From Pigmentiphaga humi (GTDB lineage: Bacteria; Pseudomonadota; Gammaproteobacteria; Burkholderiales; Burkholderiaceae_B), in NCBI RefSeq assembly GCF_900606115.1, contig NZ_UWPJ01000026.1, positions 1-64,000 of the forward strand: 64,000 nt of DNA, given 5' to 3'. The stretch's first letter is position 1. The number at the start of each line of letters is the position of its first letter. Below the pieces are notes generated by a model, which worked only from the letters and a program-made list of their open reading frames with translations, searched no databases and had not been told where the DNA came from. The position numbers were made by a program, and so were the translations under genes. This document shows positions 18,501 to 25,403 of the stretch, in pieces.

Positions 18501-18654
18501 CTAGCGAGATCACGCCCACCTGGACGTTGGTGACGTCCGGATAGGCTTCGATGGCGGTATTCAGGTAGGCATAGACGCCATAGGCGGCGATGACCAGCGT
18601 CGCGGCAAGCGCCACCAGCCGGCGGTGCACCACCAGTGCGATGAGAGAACGCAT
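15544..18654 (-). CDS. Heavy-metal efflux RND transporter (CzcA/CusA family)
   Basis: Inner-membrane proton-driven pump subunit of 1036 residues, with the expected two sets of one plus five transmembrane helices and two large periplasmic loops. The HME signature in helix 4 reads IDFGIIVDGAVVLTEAI, closer to the DFG...DGA form of divalent-cation pumps (CzcA, CnrA) than to CusA. The N-terminal hallmark AIEAYPDVTNVQV and the periplasmic APEEVERQVT.PLE are present. It lies 12 bases after the adaptor gene and overlaps the channel gene. The metal exported (Zn, Co, Cd or Ni) is inference. Confidence 0.93.
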   Translation of the reverse strand: MRSLIALVVHRRLVALAATLVIAAYGVYAYLNTAIEAYPDVTNVQVGVISLAPGLAPEEVERQVTFPLERALNGTPGLVSLRSESYFGLSMITMVFDDDTKSFEARVQVTQRLPEADLPDGVTPEMAPDNTPLGKIFYYRLNSDRHTLAQLRSEQEWTVARVLKQIQGVADVVSMGGFVKEFHIEVDPAKLVAHNLTLDQVVEAVSKSNQNVGGGLLRRGEQSLIIRGIGLLRNPRDIETIVLDVHNNTPVRIKDVARVVQSYTPRQGSVGMDDEDDIVEGIVLLKRDQNPSKVLDQVHKKVDDINEHMLPAGMRIEPSYDRSHLVGHTLHTVYHNLLFGATLIIGVLWLFLRSLRGSLIVAVVIPLSLLVAFIGLHFLDMPANLISMGAIDFGIIVDGAVVLTEAIIHKARLRKPTSRRDMYELIIEAALSVARPTLFAMAIVIAALIPVFSLESIEGRIFRPLALTYTFALVGALVLALTLVPALCALLLRPKDVVAPEPAVFLRMHHVYSTWISRVLETGRSRARVFGVAVVVLLLAVYAGSKLGTEFLPELDEGDAYVLVQMPPSISLEKGQELLRTIRMRLKAVPEAISVTSEQGRPEDGTDNETINVAKVLVRLKERAEWRKGLTKEALVTEMRNSLADLPGVQFNFAQPIRDSVEESTSGARGHVVLKVYGAEIETMRSILQQTKSAVGKIEGVRDLDLYRDAPAPQLHIEFNRDALARYGISMQNADTAIETALAGKVVTTAWEGERSVPVRVRLPFADRMDEARIREIPVAAPDGTYLPLHALADISFKVGNSSIFREGNARYMALKFNVEGRDMGSVVKDAIAVFKKEVKLPEGYVAQWGGQWENQQRASARLKIVVPLSLLVVFVLLFSALGSARSAAIILLTAPFAMVGGIIALHLTDIDLSISAAIGFIALLGQVALAGLLVISAVEALRREGVALLPALVEGAAERMRSILMVSLLGLIGLLPMALSTGVGSETQRPFASVVVGGMAVLPLVALFVLPVLYAWLGPKRLLTAEERDAAISEQ

Positions 18655-18666
18655 GGCCGGATCCCC

Positions 18667-19785
18667 TTACAGCAGCTGGTTGGCGGAGCCGTCGAGCAGC
18701 AGCGCGCCCTTGACCACCACTTTGTCGCCGGCCGAGAGGCCGGACAGCACCGGGATATAGCCGTTGGACGGCTGGCCCAGCGCAACGGTGCGCGCCTCGA
18801 ACACGGTGTCGGACACCTGGACGAAGACGATGGAGCGCGAGCCGTCCTTGATCAGCACCGCATTGACGGGAACGGACAGGCCCTCGCCGCTGCGCGCCTG
18901 AATGCCCGCGCGCGCCAGCATGCCTGCGCGCAGCTTGGAATTGCCCTGGTCCAGCGTGATGTAGACCTGGCCGCGGCGGGTCTGCGCATTGAGCGAGGAG
19001 CCGACGCGCGCCACCTTGCCCGCCAGCGGCCGGTCGAGCGAAGGGACCACCACTTGCACCTCGGCCCCCTGGCCGATTGCGCTGAGGTCGCTTTCGAAAA
19101 CGTCCGCGTTGATCCACAACGCGTTCGGATCGCCGATGGTGAACAAGGCGCCGGCATCCGGGCCGACCGATGCGCCCGGCGTCGTATTGCGGCTGACCAC
19201 CACGCCGGCGCGCGGCGCCCGCAGCAGCAGCGAGTCGCTGCCGCCGCCGCCGAGGAAACTGGTGGCGCGCGCGGCCACGTCGACATTGTGCTGGGCCTCT
19301 TGCAGCTTGGCCTCGGCAACCAGCAATTCGGCCTCGATGCCTATGCCTTTCTCGACCATCGTGCGCTGCCGCTTGGCCTCGGCTTGGGCAACGCGCAATT
19401 CCACCTGGGCGTTGGCGTAATCGGCGCGGATCCGCGAGGCATCGGGGCTGGAGAGCGTGGCCAGCGGCGCGCCGGCCTTGACCTCGTCGCCGATCTGCGC
19501 CTGGATCTGCAGGATCCGGCCGGCCACCGGCGCCACCACGTTGGCGACCTGCTCTTCGCGGAACGCTACCCGCGCGGGCGCCCACACCACGTGCGCGGCG
19601 CCCTCGGTACTCATCTCCTGGATCTCCATGTACTGCAGCGAGGCCGGCTTGATGCGGACCTGCCCCGGCGGCAGCGCGGGGGCCTGCGCCTCCGGGACGG
19701 CGGGCGCGGCTGGCTGGGGTTTGTCGGAACAGGCCGACAGCGCGACGAAACAGGCGACGAGCAAAGCGGAAAAACGCGGCGACAT
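18667..19785 (-). CDS. RND periplasmic adaptor lipoprotein (CzcB/CusB family)
   Basis: Membrane-fusion protein joining the pump to the outer-membrane channel, 372 residues. The lipobox L-S-A-C places the lipidated cysteine at residue 19. A barrel-sandwich (lipoyl-like) domain with APVAGRILQIQAQIGDEV is followed by a helical hairpin (about 120-180) and then a second lipoyl half with RAPRAGVVVSRN. The His/Met-rich metal-binding N-terminus of CusB is absent. First gene of the pump operon, 144 bases after the sensor kinase gene on the same strand. Confidence 0.9.
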   Translation of the reverse strand: MSPRFSALLVACFVALSACSDKPQPAAPAVPEAQAPALPPGQVRIKPASLQYMEIQEMSTEGAAHVVWAPARVAFREEQVANVVAPVAGRILQIQAQIGDEVKAGAPLATLSSPDASRIRADYANAQVELRVAQAEAKRQRTMVEKGIGIEAELLVAEAKLQEAQHNVDVAARATSFLGGGGSDSLLLRAPRAGVVVSRNTTPGASVGPDAGALFTIGDPNALWINADVFESDLSAIGQGAEVQVVVPSLDRPLAGKVARVGSSLNAQTRRGQVYITLDQGNSKLRAGMLARAGIQARSGEGLSVPVNAVLIKDGSRSIVFVQVSDTVFEARTVALGQPSNGYIPVLSGLSAGDKVVVKGALLLDGSANQLL

Positions 19786-19929
19786 GGATACCCTTTCACG
19801 ATGTTGCAGTCCGGAAAGGTTTGCACGGCAGCCAGCGGCGCTGCCCAGCCACGGCGAACCCGGAACCGGATCGTGCCGATGTTAGCCAGAGCGGCCGGGG
19901 AACATCATGGCGGGAAGGTTACCGTTTGG

Positions 19930-21345
19930 TCATGTTGACCGCATGCGGGGCAGTTCGATGCGGGCGATCAGGCCCGGCCCGGCGTCGTCCAGGTGCAGCG
20001 TGGCGTGGTGCAGGCTTGCAATGGCCGTCACGCTCGCCAGCCCCAGCCCGTAGCCGGGAACGCGGCGATTGAGGCGGAAGAACCGCGTACCGACCTTGGA
20101 ACGTTCGATGGCCTGGATTCCCGGCCCGTTGTCCTGCACCACCACCGACACGGTCTCGTCGGTAGCCCGGGTGCCGACGATCACGCGGGCCGGGCTGCCG
20201 GCGTACTTGATGGCGTTGTCCACCAGGTTGGCGATGGCGCTGGCCAGCAGGTCCTTGTCGCCGGGCGCCACCGCCTCGTCGGCCATGTGCACCTGCAACT
20301 CGACGTGCTTTTCCTCGGCCACCGGCTCGTACAGCTCGACCACGTCGGCCACGATGTCATTCAGCGACACCGGCTGGAACGCCTGGCGCCGCGCGCCGGA
20401 CTCGGCCTCGGCGATCTGCAGCAGCTTGTCGAAGACGACGGTCAGTTCCTCGATCTCGCGGATGGCGAAGGCCGTGGCCTGGGCCATCTGCGCCGGATCC
20501 GTGCCCGGCCGGCTCGCGACCTCGAGCTTGGCCCGGATGCGCGAGAGCGGCGTGCGCAGGTTGTGGGCGATGGTATTGGAGACGTGGCGCACACCGTCCA
20601 TCAGGATCTCGATGCGATCGAGCATCATGTTGATGTCGTGGCTCAGGCGCGCGAACTCGTCGTCCCTGCCCGAGACCGGAATCCGCTGCGTCAGGTCGCC
20701 CGCCTCGATCTGGGCGGCGGTGCGGCGGATCGCGCCGACCCGGCTTTCCAGCTGGCCGCGGAACACGACGGCGCCGACCACCGCCAGCAGCACCGCGACC
20801 ACCGCCGCGGCCATCAGCGCGTTGCCCACCAATTGCTCGAGATCGCGCTGGTCGCGCAGGTCGCGCCCCACCACCAGGATGGAGCCGTCGGCCAGTTGCT
20901 CGGTCCGGTAGCGGCTGTAGGACAGGCGGCCGTCCCGCAACACCTGCTTTTCCGTGATGCCGAAGGTGGGCCTGAGCAGATCGCGGGAAACCGCGATGTT
21001 GCCGGCGATCTTCTTGCCCGAGGCCGTCGCCAGCAGATAGATCTCGGTATCGGAGTTGACGCCGTCCGTGAGGTTCTCCGTGATGTCGTCGGCCAGCCGC
21101 TCCGGTCCGTAGGCCTCGAAGTGGCTGAGCATCCGATGGGAGGCCGAGACGAGCTGGCGGTCGATGCGGTTCTGCAGGACGCCGATGGTCTGCACGTACA
21201 GCACCGACAGCAGCACCATCATGAACAGCACGACTGAAACGCCATAGCCCAGCGCCAGCCGGAACGCCACCGACTGCCAGAGCCGCCGCGCGTCCGCGAG
21301 CAGGCCTTTTTCGCGGCCGGGGTAGTCGAGTCCGGCCGGGCTCAA
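19930..21345 (-). CDS. Two-component sensor histidine kinase
   Basis: Membrane sensor of 471 residues. Transmembrane segments lie at about 29-54 and 173-196, enclosing a ~118-residue periplasmic sensor domain, followed by HAMP (197-250). The phosphorylated His261 is in NTIAHNLRTPLSRIR; the N-box is NLVDNAIKYAG, G1 is DNGPGI near 406 and G2 GYGLGLASV. The start overlaps the stop of the regulator gene by four bases. Lying directly upstream of an RND metal pump on the same strand, it probably senses periplasmic metal and induces the pump, as CzcS/CusS do. Confidence 0.92.
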   Translation of the reverse strand: MSPAGLDYPGREKGLLADARRLWQSVAFRLALGYGVSVVLFMMVLLSVLYVQTIGVLQNRIDRQLVSASHRMLSHFEAYGPERLADDITENLTDGVNSDTEIYLLATASGKKIAGNIAVSRDLLRPTFGITEKQVLRDGRLSYSRYRTEQLADGSILVVGRDLRDQRDLEQLVGNALMAAAVVAVLLAVVGAVVFRGQLESRVGAIRRTAAQIEAGDLTQRIPVSGRDDEFARLSHDINMMLDRIEILMDGVRHVSNTIAHNLRTPLSRIRAKLEVASRPGTDPAQMAQATAFAIREIEELTVVFDKLLQIAEAESGARRQAFQPVSLNDIVADVVELYEPVAEEKHVELQVHMADEAVAPGDKDLLASAIANLVDNAIKYAGSPARVIVGTRATDETVSVVVQDNGPGIQAIERSKVGTRFFRLNRRVPGYGLGLASVTAIASLHHATLHLDDAGPGLIARIELPRMRST

Positions 21346-22025
21346 CGCGGCGCCGCCGAAATCATGTAGCCCACGCCGCGCACGGTGTGGATCAGCGGCG
21401 GCGAGAAGCCGTTGTCGATCTTGTTGCGCAGCCGGCTGATCTGCACGTCGATCACATTGGTCTGCGGATCGAAGCGATAGTCCCAGACGGCCTCGAGCAG
21501 CATGGTGCGCGTGACCACCTGCTCCTGGTTCATCAGCAGGTAGACCAGCAGCCGGAACTCGCGCGGCTGCAGCAGGATGGTCTTGCCGTCGCGCTCGACC
21601 GTGCGCTTGGTCAGGTCGGCGCGCAGGTTGGCGATGCGCAGTTCGCGCACGTCCTCGCGCGCGCGTGCCCGCCGGTACAGCGCATCGACGCGTGCCGCCA
21701 GTTCGGAAAACGCGAACGGCTTGGTGAGGTAGTCGTCGCAGCCGCCGCGCAGGCCGCGCACGCGTTCGTCCAGCCCGGCCAGTGCGCTCAGGATCAGCAC
21801 CGGCGTGGTCTTGCCCACGCCGCGCAGCGTGGTCAGGATGGACAATCCATCGACGTCGTTGGGCAGCATGCGGTCGAGGATGATGACGTCCCAGGGCTCC
21901 GTCATGGCGCGGTTCAGGCCGTCGGCGCTGTCGCGGCAGGCGGCCACTTCGTGGCCGGCTTCGCGCAGGCCATTGCAGATGTAGCGGGACGTGTCGACTT
22001 CGTCTTCGATGACCAGGCAGCGCAT
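21342..22025 (-). CDS. OmpR/PhoB-family response regulator
   Basis: Regulator of 227 residues. The receiver domain has the acidic pair E7-D8, phosphoacceptor D51 in IILDRMLPNDVDG, and the conserved Lys of YLTKP. The C-terminal winged helix (about 130-225) has LQPREFRLLVYLL and the TNVIDVQISRLRNKID recognition helix. Cognate to the overlapping kinase and the likely activator of the RND pump operon beginning at 19785. The gap to the upstream ABC gene is 73 bases and contains its promoter. Confidence 0.93.
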   Translation of the reverse strand: MRCLVIEDEVDTSRYICNGLREAGHEVAACRDSADGLNRAMTEPWDVIILDRMLPNDVDGLSILTTLRGVGKTTPVLILSALAGLDERVRGLRGGCDDYLTKPFAFSELAARVDALYRRARAREDVRELRIANLRADLTKRTVERDGKTILLQPREFRLLVYLLMNQEQVVTRTMLLEAVWDYRFDPQTNVIDVQISRLRNKIDNGFSPPLIHTVRGVGYMISAAPR

Positions 22026-22098
22026 GGCGACGGACGGCTCCAGGAAGGATCGGGCGCGGCGCGCCGTTCGCGATAGTCTAACCCGCGCCGCCCGCCGC

Positions 22099-22869
22099 TC
22101 AGGCGTCGATCACCGCGTCGAGGAACTGCCGGGTGCGGGCATGCGACGGCGCATTGAACACCTCCGGCGAAGGGCCGTCCTCGAGGATGCGGCCCGCCTC
22201 GAAGAACAGCGTGCGGTCGGAACTGCGCTCGGCGAACTTCATCTGGTGCGTGACGATGATCATCGTCATCGTACGGCTCGCCGACAATTCGCGCAGGATC
22301 TCCAGCACGCCGCCCACCAGCTCGGGATCGAGCGCCGAGGTCACTTCATCGAACAGCATGATTTCCGGCCGCATGGCCAGGGCCCGGGCGATACCCACCC
22401 GCTGCTTCTGCCCGCCCGAGAGATTGCCCGGATACTGGCCGAGCTTGTCGCCCAGGCCTACCTTGCCCAGGTATTCCGCCGCGCGCGCCTCGGCCTCGGC
22501 CCGCCCCAGCCCCAGCACGTGGCGCGGCGCCTCGGCCACGTTGTCCAGCGCGGTCATGTGCGGGAACAGGTTGAAATGCTGGAACACCATGCCTATCTTG
22601 CCGCGCACCTTGCGCAGGTGCGCCTCGGTGGCCGGCGCTTCCCGGCCGCCGCGCGGCTGGGTCCACATCGGCTCGCCGTCGATCAGGACGCGGCCCGCGT
22701 CGGGCCGCTCCAGCGTCATCAGCAGCCGCAGCAGCGTGGACTTGCCCGATCCCGACGGACCGATCAGGGCAACCGTCTGGCCGGCCGGGATGTGCAGGTC
22801 GATGCCGCGCAGCACCTCCACCTCGCCGTAGCGCTTGCTTATGTTTTCCAGCGTCACGCTGGCGCTCAT
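22099..22869 (-). CDS. ehuA: Amino-acid/ectoine-type ABC importer, ATP-binding protein
   Basis: Polar amino acid (PAAT) family ATPase of 256 residues. Walker A is GPSGSGKST, the signature LSGGQKQRV, Walker B IMLFDEVTSALDPE and the switch His is in VTHQM. It is the last gene of a four-gene operon, 19 bases beyond the second permease. The receptor in the operon resembles the ectoine/hydroxyectoine receptor EhuB, so the symbol is given by context; the transport substrate is inferred. Confidence 0.8.
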   Translation of the reverse strand: MSASVTLENISKRYGEVEVLRGIDLHIPAGQTVALIGPSGSGKSTLLRLLMTLERPDAGRVLIDGEPMWTQPRGGREAPATEAHLRKVRGKIGMVFQHFNLFPHMTALDNVAEAPRHVLGLGRAEAEARAAEYLGKVGLGDKLGQYPGNLSGGQKQRVGIARALAMRPEIMLFDEVTSALDPELVGGVLEILRELSASRTMTMIIVTHQMKFAERSSDRTLFFEAGRILEDGPSPEVFNAPSHARTRQFLDAVIDA

Positions 22870-22888
22870 CTCCGTCTCCTCGTTTCGC

Positions 22889-23557
22889 TCACCGCCACCG
22901 CCGCTCCAGCGTCCTCACGACGCCCGCCGCGGCCAGGCTCAACACCAGGAAAGCCAGCCCCACCAGGGTCAGCGGCTCGGTATAGCGGAACGTGGCCGAG
23001 CCGGCGATCTTGCTGGCCTGCAGCAGCTCGACCACGGTAATGGCCGACAGCAGCGGCGTATCCTTGAACATCGCCACCAGGTAGTTGCCCAGGGCGGGAA
23101 TCACCGGGGGGATGGCCTGCGGCAGGATGACATCGCGCAGCGTGCGCCAATGCCCCAGGTTGAGCGCGCGCGCCGCCTCCCATTGCCCGCGCGGCACACC
23201 CTCCAGGCCGGCGCGGTAGACCTCCGCGCAATAGGCGGCGTAGTGCAGCCCCAGGCCGAGCACGCCGGTGGCCAGCGGCGAGAACTGCACGCCGGTGACC
23301 GGCAGCACATAGAACAGGAAGAAGAGTTGCATCAGCAGCGGCGTGCTGCGTACGAACTCGATGCAGGCGGCGGCAGCCCAGGCCAGCGGCCGCAGCGACG
23401 CGCGCCTGGCCAGCGCCAGCACCAGGCCCAGCGTAACGGCCAGCGCCATGCCCAGCACGGTGGCCTGCACGGTGATCCACAGGCCGTCCATCAAGACCGG
23501 CAGCACCTGGCGCGCATAGGCCCAATCGAAGACGGGACGGGACGGATCCACGATCAT
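22889..23557 (-). CDS. ehuD: Ectoine-type ABC importer, permease protein (EhuD-like)
   Basis: Inner-membrane permease of the HisM/GlnP type, 222 residues with about five transmembrane helices. The EAA loop for docking the ATPase is EAARALNLGHWRTLRDVILPQ. The N-terminal family stretch DGLWITVQATVLGMAL is present. The start MIVDPSRP at 23557 overlaps the stop of the preceding permease (ATGA). It forms the membrane channel with the EhuC-like protein. Confidence 0.8.
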   Translation of the reverse strand: MIVDPSRPVFDWAYARQVLPVLMDGLWITVQATVLGMALAVTLGLVLALARRASLRPLAWAAAACIEFVRSTPLLMQLFFLFYVLPVTGVQFSPLATGVLGLGLHYAAYCAEVYRAGLEGVPRGQWEAARALNLGHWRTLRDVILPQAIPPVIPALGNYLVAMFKDTPLLSAITVVELLQASKIAGSATFRYTEPLTLVGLAFLVLSLAAAGVVRTLERRWR

Positions 23558-24207
23558 GCGCGCCCCACGTGGCGCCTGGCGCGCCGCTCCAGCCATCGCA
23601 TGCCCGCGCTCAGGCACTGCGCCGCCACGAAATACATCAGCAGCGCGAGCGTGAAGACCTCGACGGTGCGGAAGGTCTCGCTGCGCAGCAGCTGCGCGCT
23701 GAACGTCAGGTCGGTAATGGTGATGAGCGAGACCAGCGCGGTGTTCTTGAGCAGCTCGATCAGCAGGTTGCCGGCGGGCGGCAGCATGGCGGGCACCGCC
23801 TGCGGCAGCACGATACGCCACAGCGTGGCGCGCGGCCCCATGTTGAGCGCGAGCGCCGCCTCCACCTGGCCGCGCGGCACCGCCGCCACCGCGCCGCGCA
23901 CGACCTCGGCGCCGTAGGCGCCCGCATTCAATCCCAGCACCAGGATGCCCGCCACCAAGGCCGGCAGCTTCAAGCCGAACAGCGGCAGCACGTAATAAAC
24001 CCAGAACAGTTGCACGAGCGCGGAGGTGCCGCGGAACAGCTCGACATAGCAGGCCGCCGGCCACGCCAGCCAAGGCCGTCTCGACAGGCGTCCGAGCCCG
24101 GCCAGCACGGCCAGCGGCACCGCCACCGCCGCGCCGCCCGCGGTAATCTGCAAAGTGATGAACAGCCCGCGCAGCAGCGGCGGCAGCAGTTCCGGAAGGT
24201 CGGTCAT
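23554..24207 (-). CDS. ehuC: Ectoine-type ABC importer, permease protein (EhuC-like)
   Basis: Permease of 217 residues, same fold as its neighbour. RGLFITLQITAGGAAVAV opens the first helix; the EAA loop reads EAALALNMGPRATLWRIVLPQ. It overlaps both the receptor gene upstream and the second permease downstream by four bases (ATGA at each junction), so the operon is tightly coupled. Confidence 0.8.
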   Translation of the reverse strand: MTDLPELLPPLLRGLFITLQITAGGAAVAVPLAVLAGLGRLSRRPWLAWPAACYVELFRGTSALVQLFWVYYVLPLFGLKLPALVAGILVLGLNAGAYGAEVVRGAVAAVPRGQVEAALALNMGPRATLWRIVLPQAVPAMLPPAGNLLIELLKNTALVSLITITDLTFSAQLLRSETFRTVEVFTLALLMYFVAAQCLSAGMRWLERRARRHVGRA

Positions 24208-25187
24208 GGAGCGGTGTTCCCGGCTGCCTCGCCGTCTTCCTCAAGACCGCCTGCGGGGGCTTGCGCGTCCGGTGCCTCGTCGGACGCGCCGCACAGCTGC
24301 GCTGCGGTGACATCGCCCGGCAATTCGCCCTGCGTGAATCCGAACGGCGCCACCAGCGCCTGGTGCTCGGGAGAACCGATGAACCCGGCCAACTCCCGGT
24401 CGAACGCCTGCCGCAAGGCCTCGTCCTGCTTGCGGAAGCCGAACGCCCCGTATCCCCGGACGGATTGCCCCGCCTCGGTAGGCTGGACGAAGCGCGCCAC
24501 TTTCTCGATGTCCCAGTCGGGCACCTTGGTCAGCACGTAATTGATCGTCAGCGCGGTCGCGGCATAGACATCGGCGCGCCCTGCCATGACCCCTTCGACG
24601 GCGCTGACCACGTCGGGAAACACCACCACTCGCGCCGCCGGCACGCCGGCACGCGCGGCGTAGTCGTTCTGCACGGCGCCGACCACCACGCCCACGCGCG
24701 CGCCGGGATCGGCCGCCGCCTCGGCATAGCTGCGCAGTTGCAAGGGATTGTCGGTGCGCTGCAGAAAGCCGTCGCCCACGCCGTAGGTCGGATTGGAAAA
24801 CGCGATCTGGCGGCACCGCTCCGGCAGCACGTACATGCCGGCGGCGATCATGTCGAAGCGGCCGGCGAGCAGGCCCGGAATCAGCGCGCCGAACTCGGTC
24901 AGCACGCCCTCGACCTCGTCTATGCCGAGGCGCGCCAGCACCTTGCGCGCGATCTCGGGCGCCTCGCCCGTCAGCTTGCCGGCGCGGCTGTCCATGTAGG
25001 CGAACGGGGCCTCGTTGGCATACCCCACCCGCAGCCGTCCCGATTGCCGCGCCCGCTCCAGGCTATCCTGCGCCCCCGCGTCCGGCGCCGCATCTTGCGC
25101 ATAGCCCGCGCCCGCCGGGATTCCCGCGCCCAGCGCAAGAATCCCGGCGAGCACACGGGCGCGAATGGTGGCTTGTCCGAATGGCAT
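24204..25187 (-). CDS. ehuB: Ectoine/hydroxyectoine-type periplasmic binding protein (EhuB-like)
   Basis: Receptor of 327 residues with a signal peptide ending near GYAQ-DA (residue 31). RVGYANEAPFAYMDSRAGK, LTGEAPEIARKVL, VEGVLTEFGALIPGL and DMIAAGMYVLPERC closely follow the EhuB pattern of Sinorhizobium. An acidic, Ala/Glu-rich tail of about 30 residues is extra. First gene of the operon; its promoter must lie in 25188-25236, where a short AT-rich stretch occurs. No ectoine synthesis or degradation genes are in the window, so the role would be uptake as osmoprotectant. Another polar amino acid as ligand cannot be excluded. Confidence 0.75.
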   Translation of the reverse strand: MPFGQATIRARVLAGILALGAGIPAGAGYAQDAAPDAGAQDSLERARQSGRLRVGYANEAPFAYMDSRAGKLTGEAPEIARKVLARLGIDEVEGVLTEFGALIPGLLAGRFDMIAAGMYVLPERCRQIAFSNPTYGVGDGFLQRTDNPLQLRSYAEAAADPGARVGVVVGAVQNDYAARAGVPAARVVVFPDVVSAVEGVMAGRADVYAATALTINYVLTKVPDWDIEKVARFVQPTEAGQSVRGYGAFGFRKQDEALRQAFDRELAGFIGSPEHQALVAPFGFTQGELPGDVTAAQLCGASDEAPDAQAPAGGLEEDGEAAGNTAP

Positions 25188-25236
25188 CGAGACGAATCAT
25201 ATCTCTTAACATTATTTCAACTCAAATCAATCGCCT

Positions 25237-25271
25237 AAAAAAAACCCCGCTCGACCCGAAGGCCGGCGGGG
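25237..25271 (-). terminator. Intrinsic terminator downstream of the RNA helicase gene
   Basis: On the minus strand a CCCCGC / GCGGGG stem (25245-25250 with 25266-25271) is followed by eight T residues (25237-25244). It ends transcription coming from the helicase gene, just before the promoter region of the ABC operon. Confidence 0.8.
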
Positions 25272-25317
25272 ATTCCTACCTACATCCGCGTTTGCACGAA
25301 GCACGCTGGGCTTCAAC

Positions 25318-25398
25318 CCAGGGCGCCGCGGATCCGGCTTTGCCGGTCCGCCAGCGCCGCCCCCTCGAGGGGACCCGCGTAAGCGGGTACGGGGTGGG
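25318..25398 (-). repeat. GC-rich intergenic repeat, family 1, copy B
   Basis: Core GGATCCGGCTTTGCCGGTCC with flanking arms, lying between the stop of the helicase gene and its intrinsic terminator. The C-rich end (on the minus strand) abuts the stop codon at 25404. The inner hairpin differs from other copies (ACCCGCGTAAGCGGGT). Confidence 0.8.
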
Positions 25399-25403
25399 CT
25401 TCC

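Noticed and set aside
15547-18504. 985-codon open frame on the plus strand across the RND pump gene
   Set aside because: Antisense frame with His/Gln-rich composition; the minus-strand pump is unmistakable.
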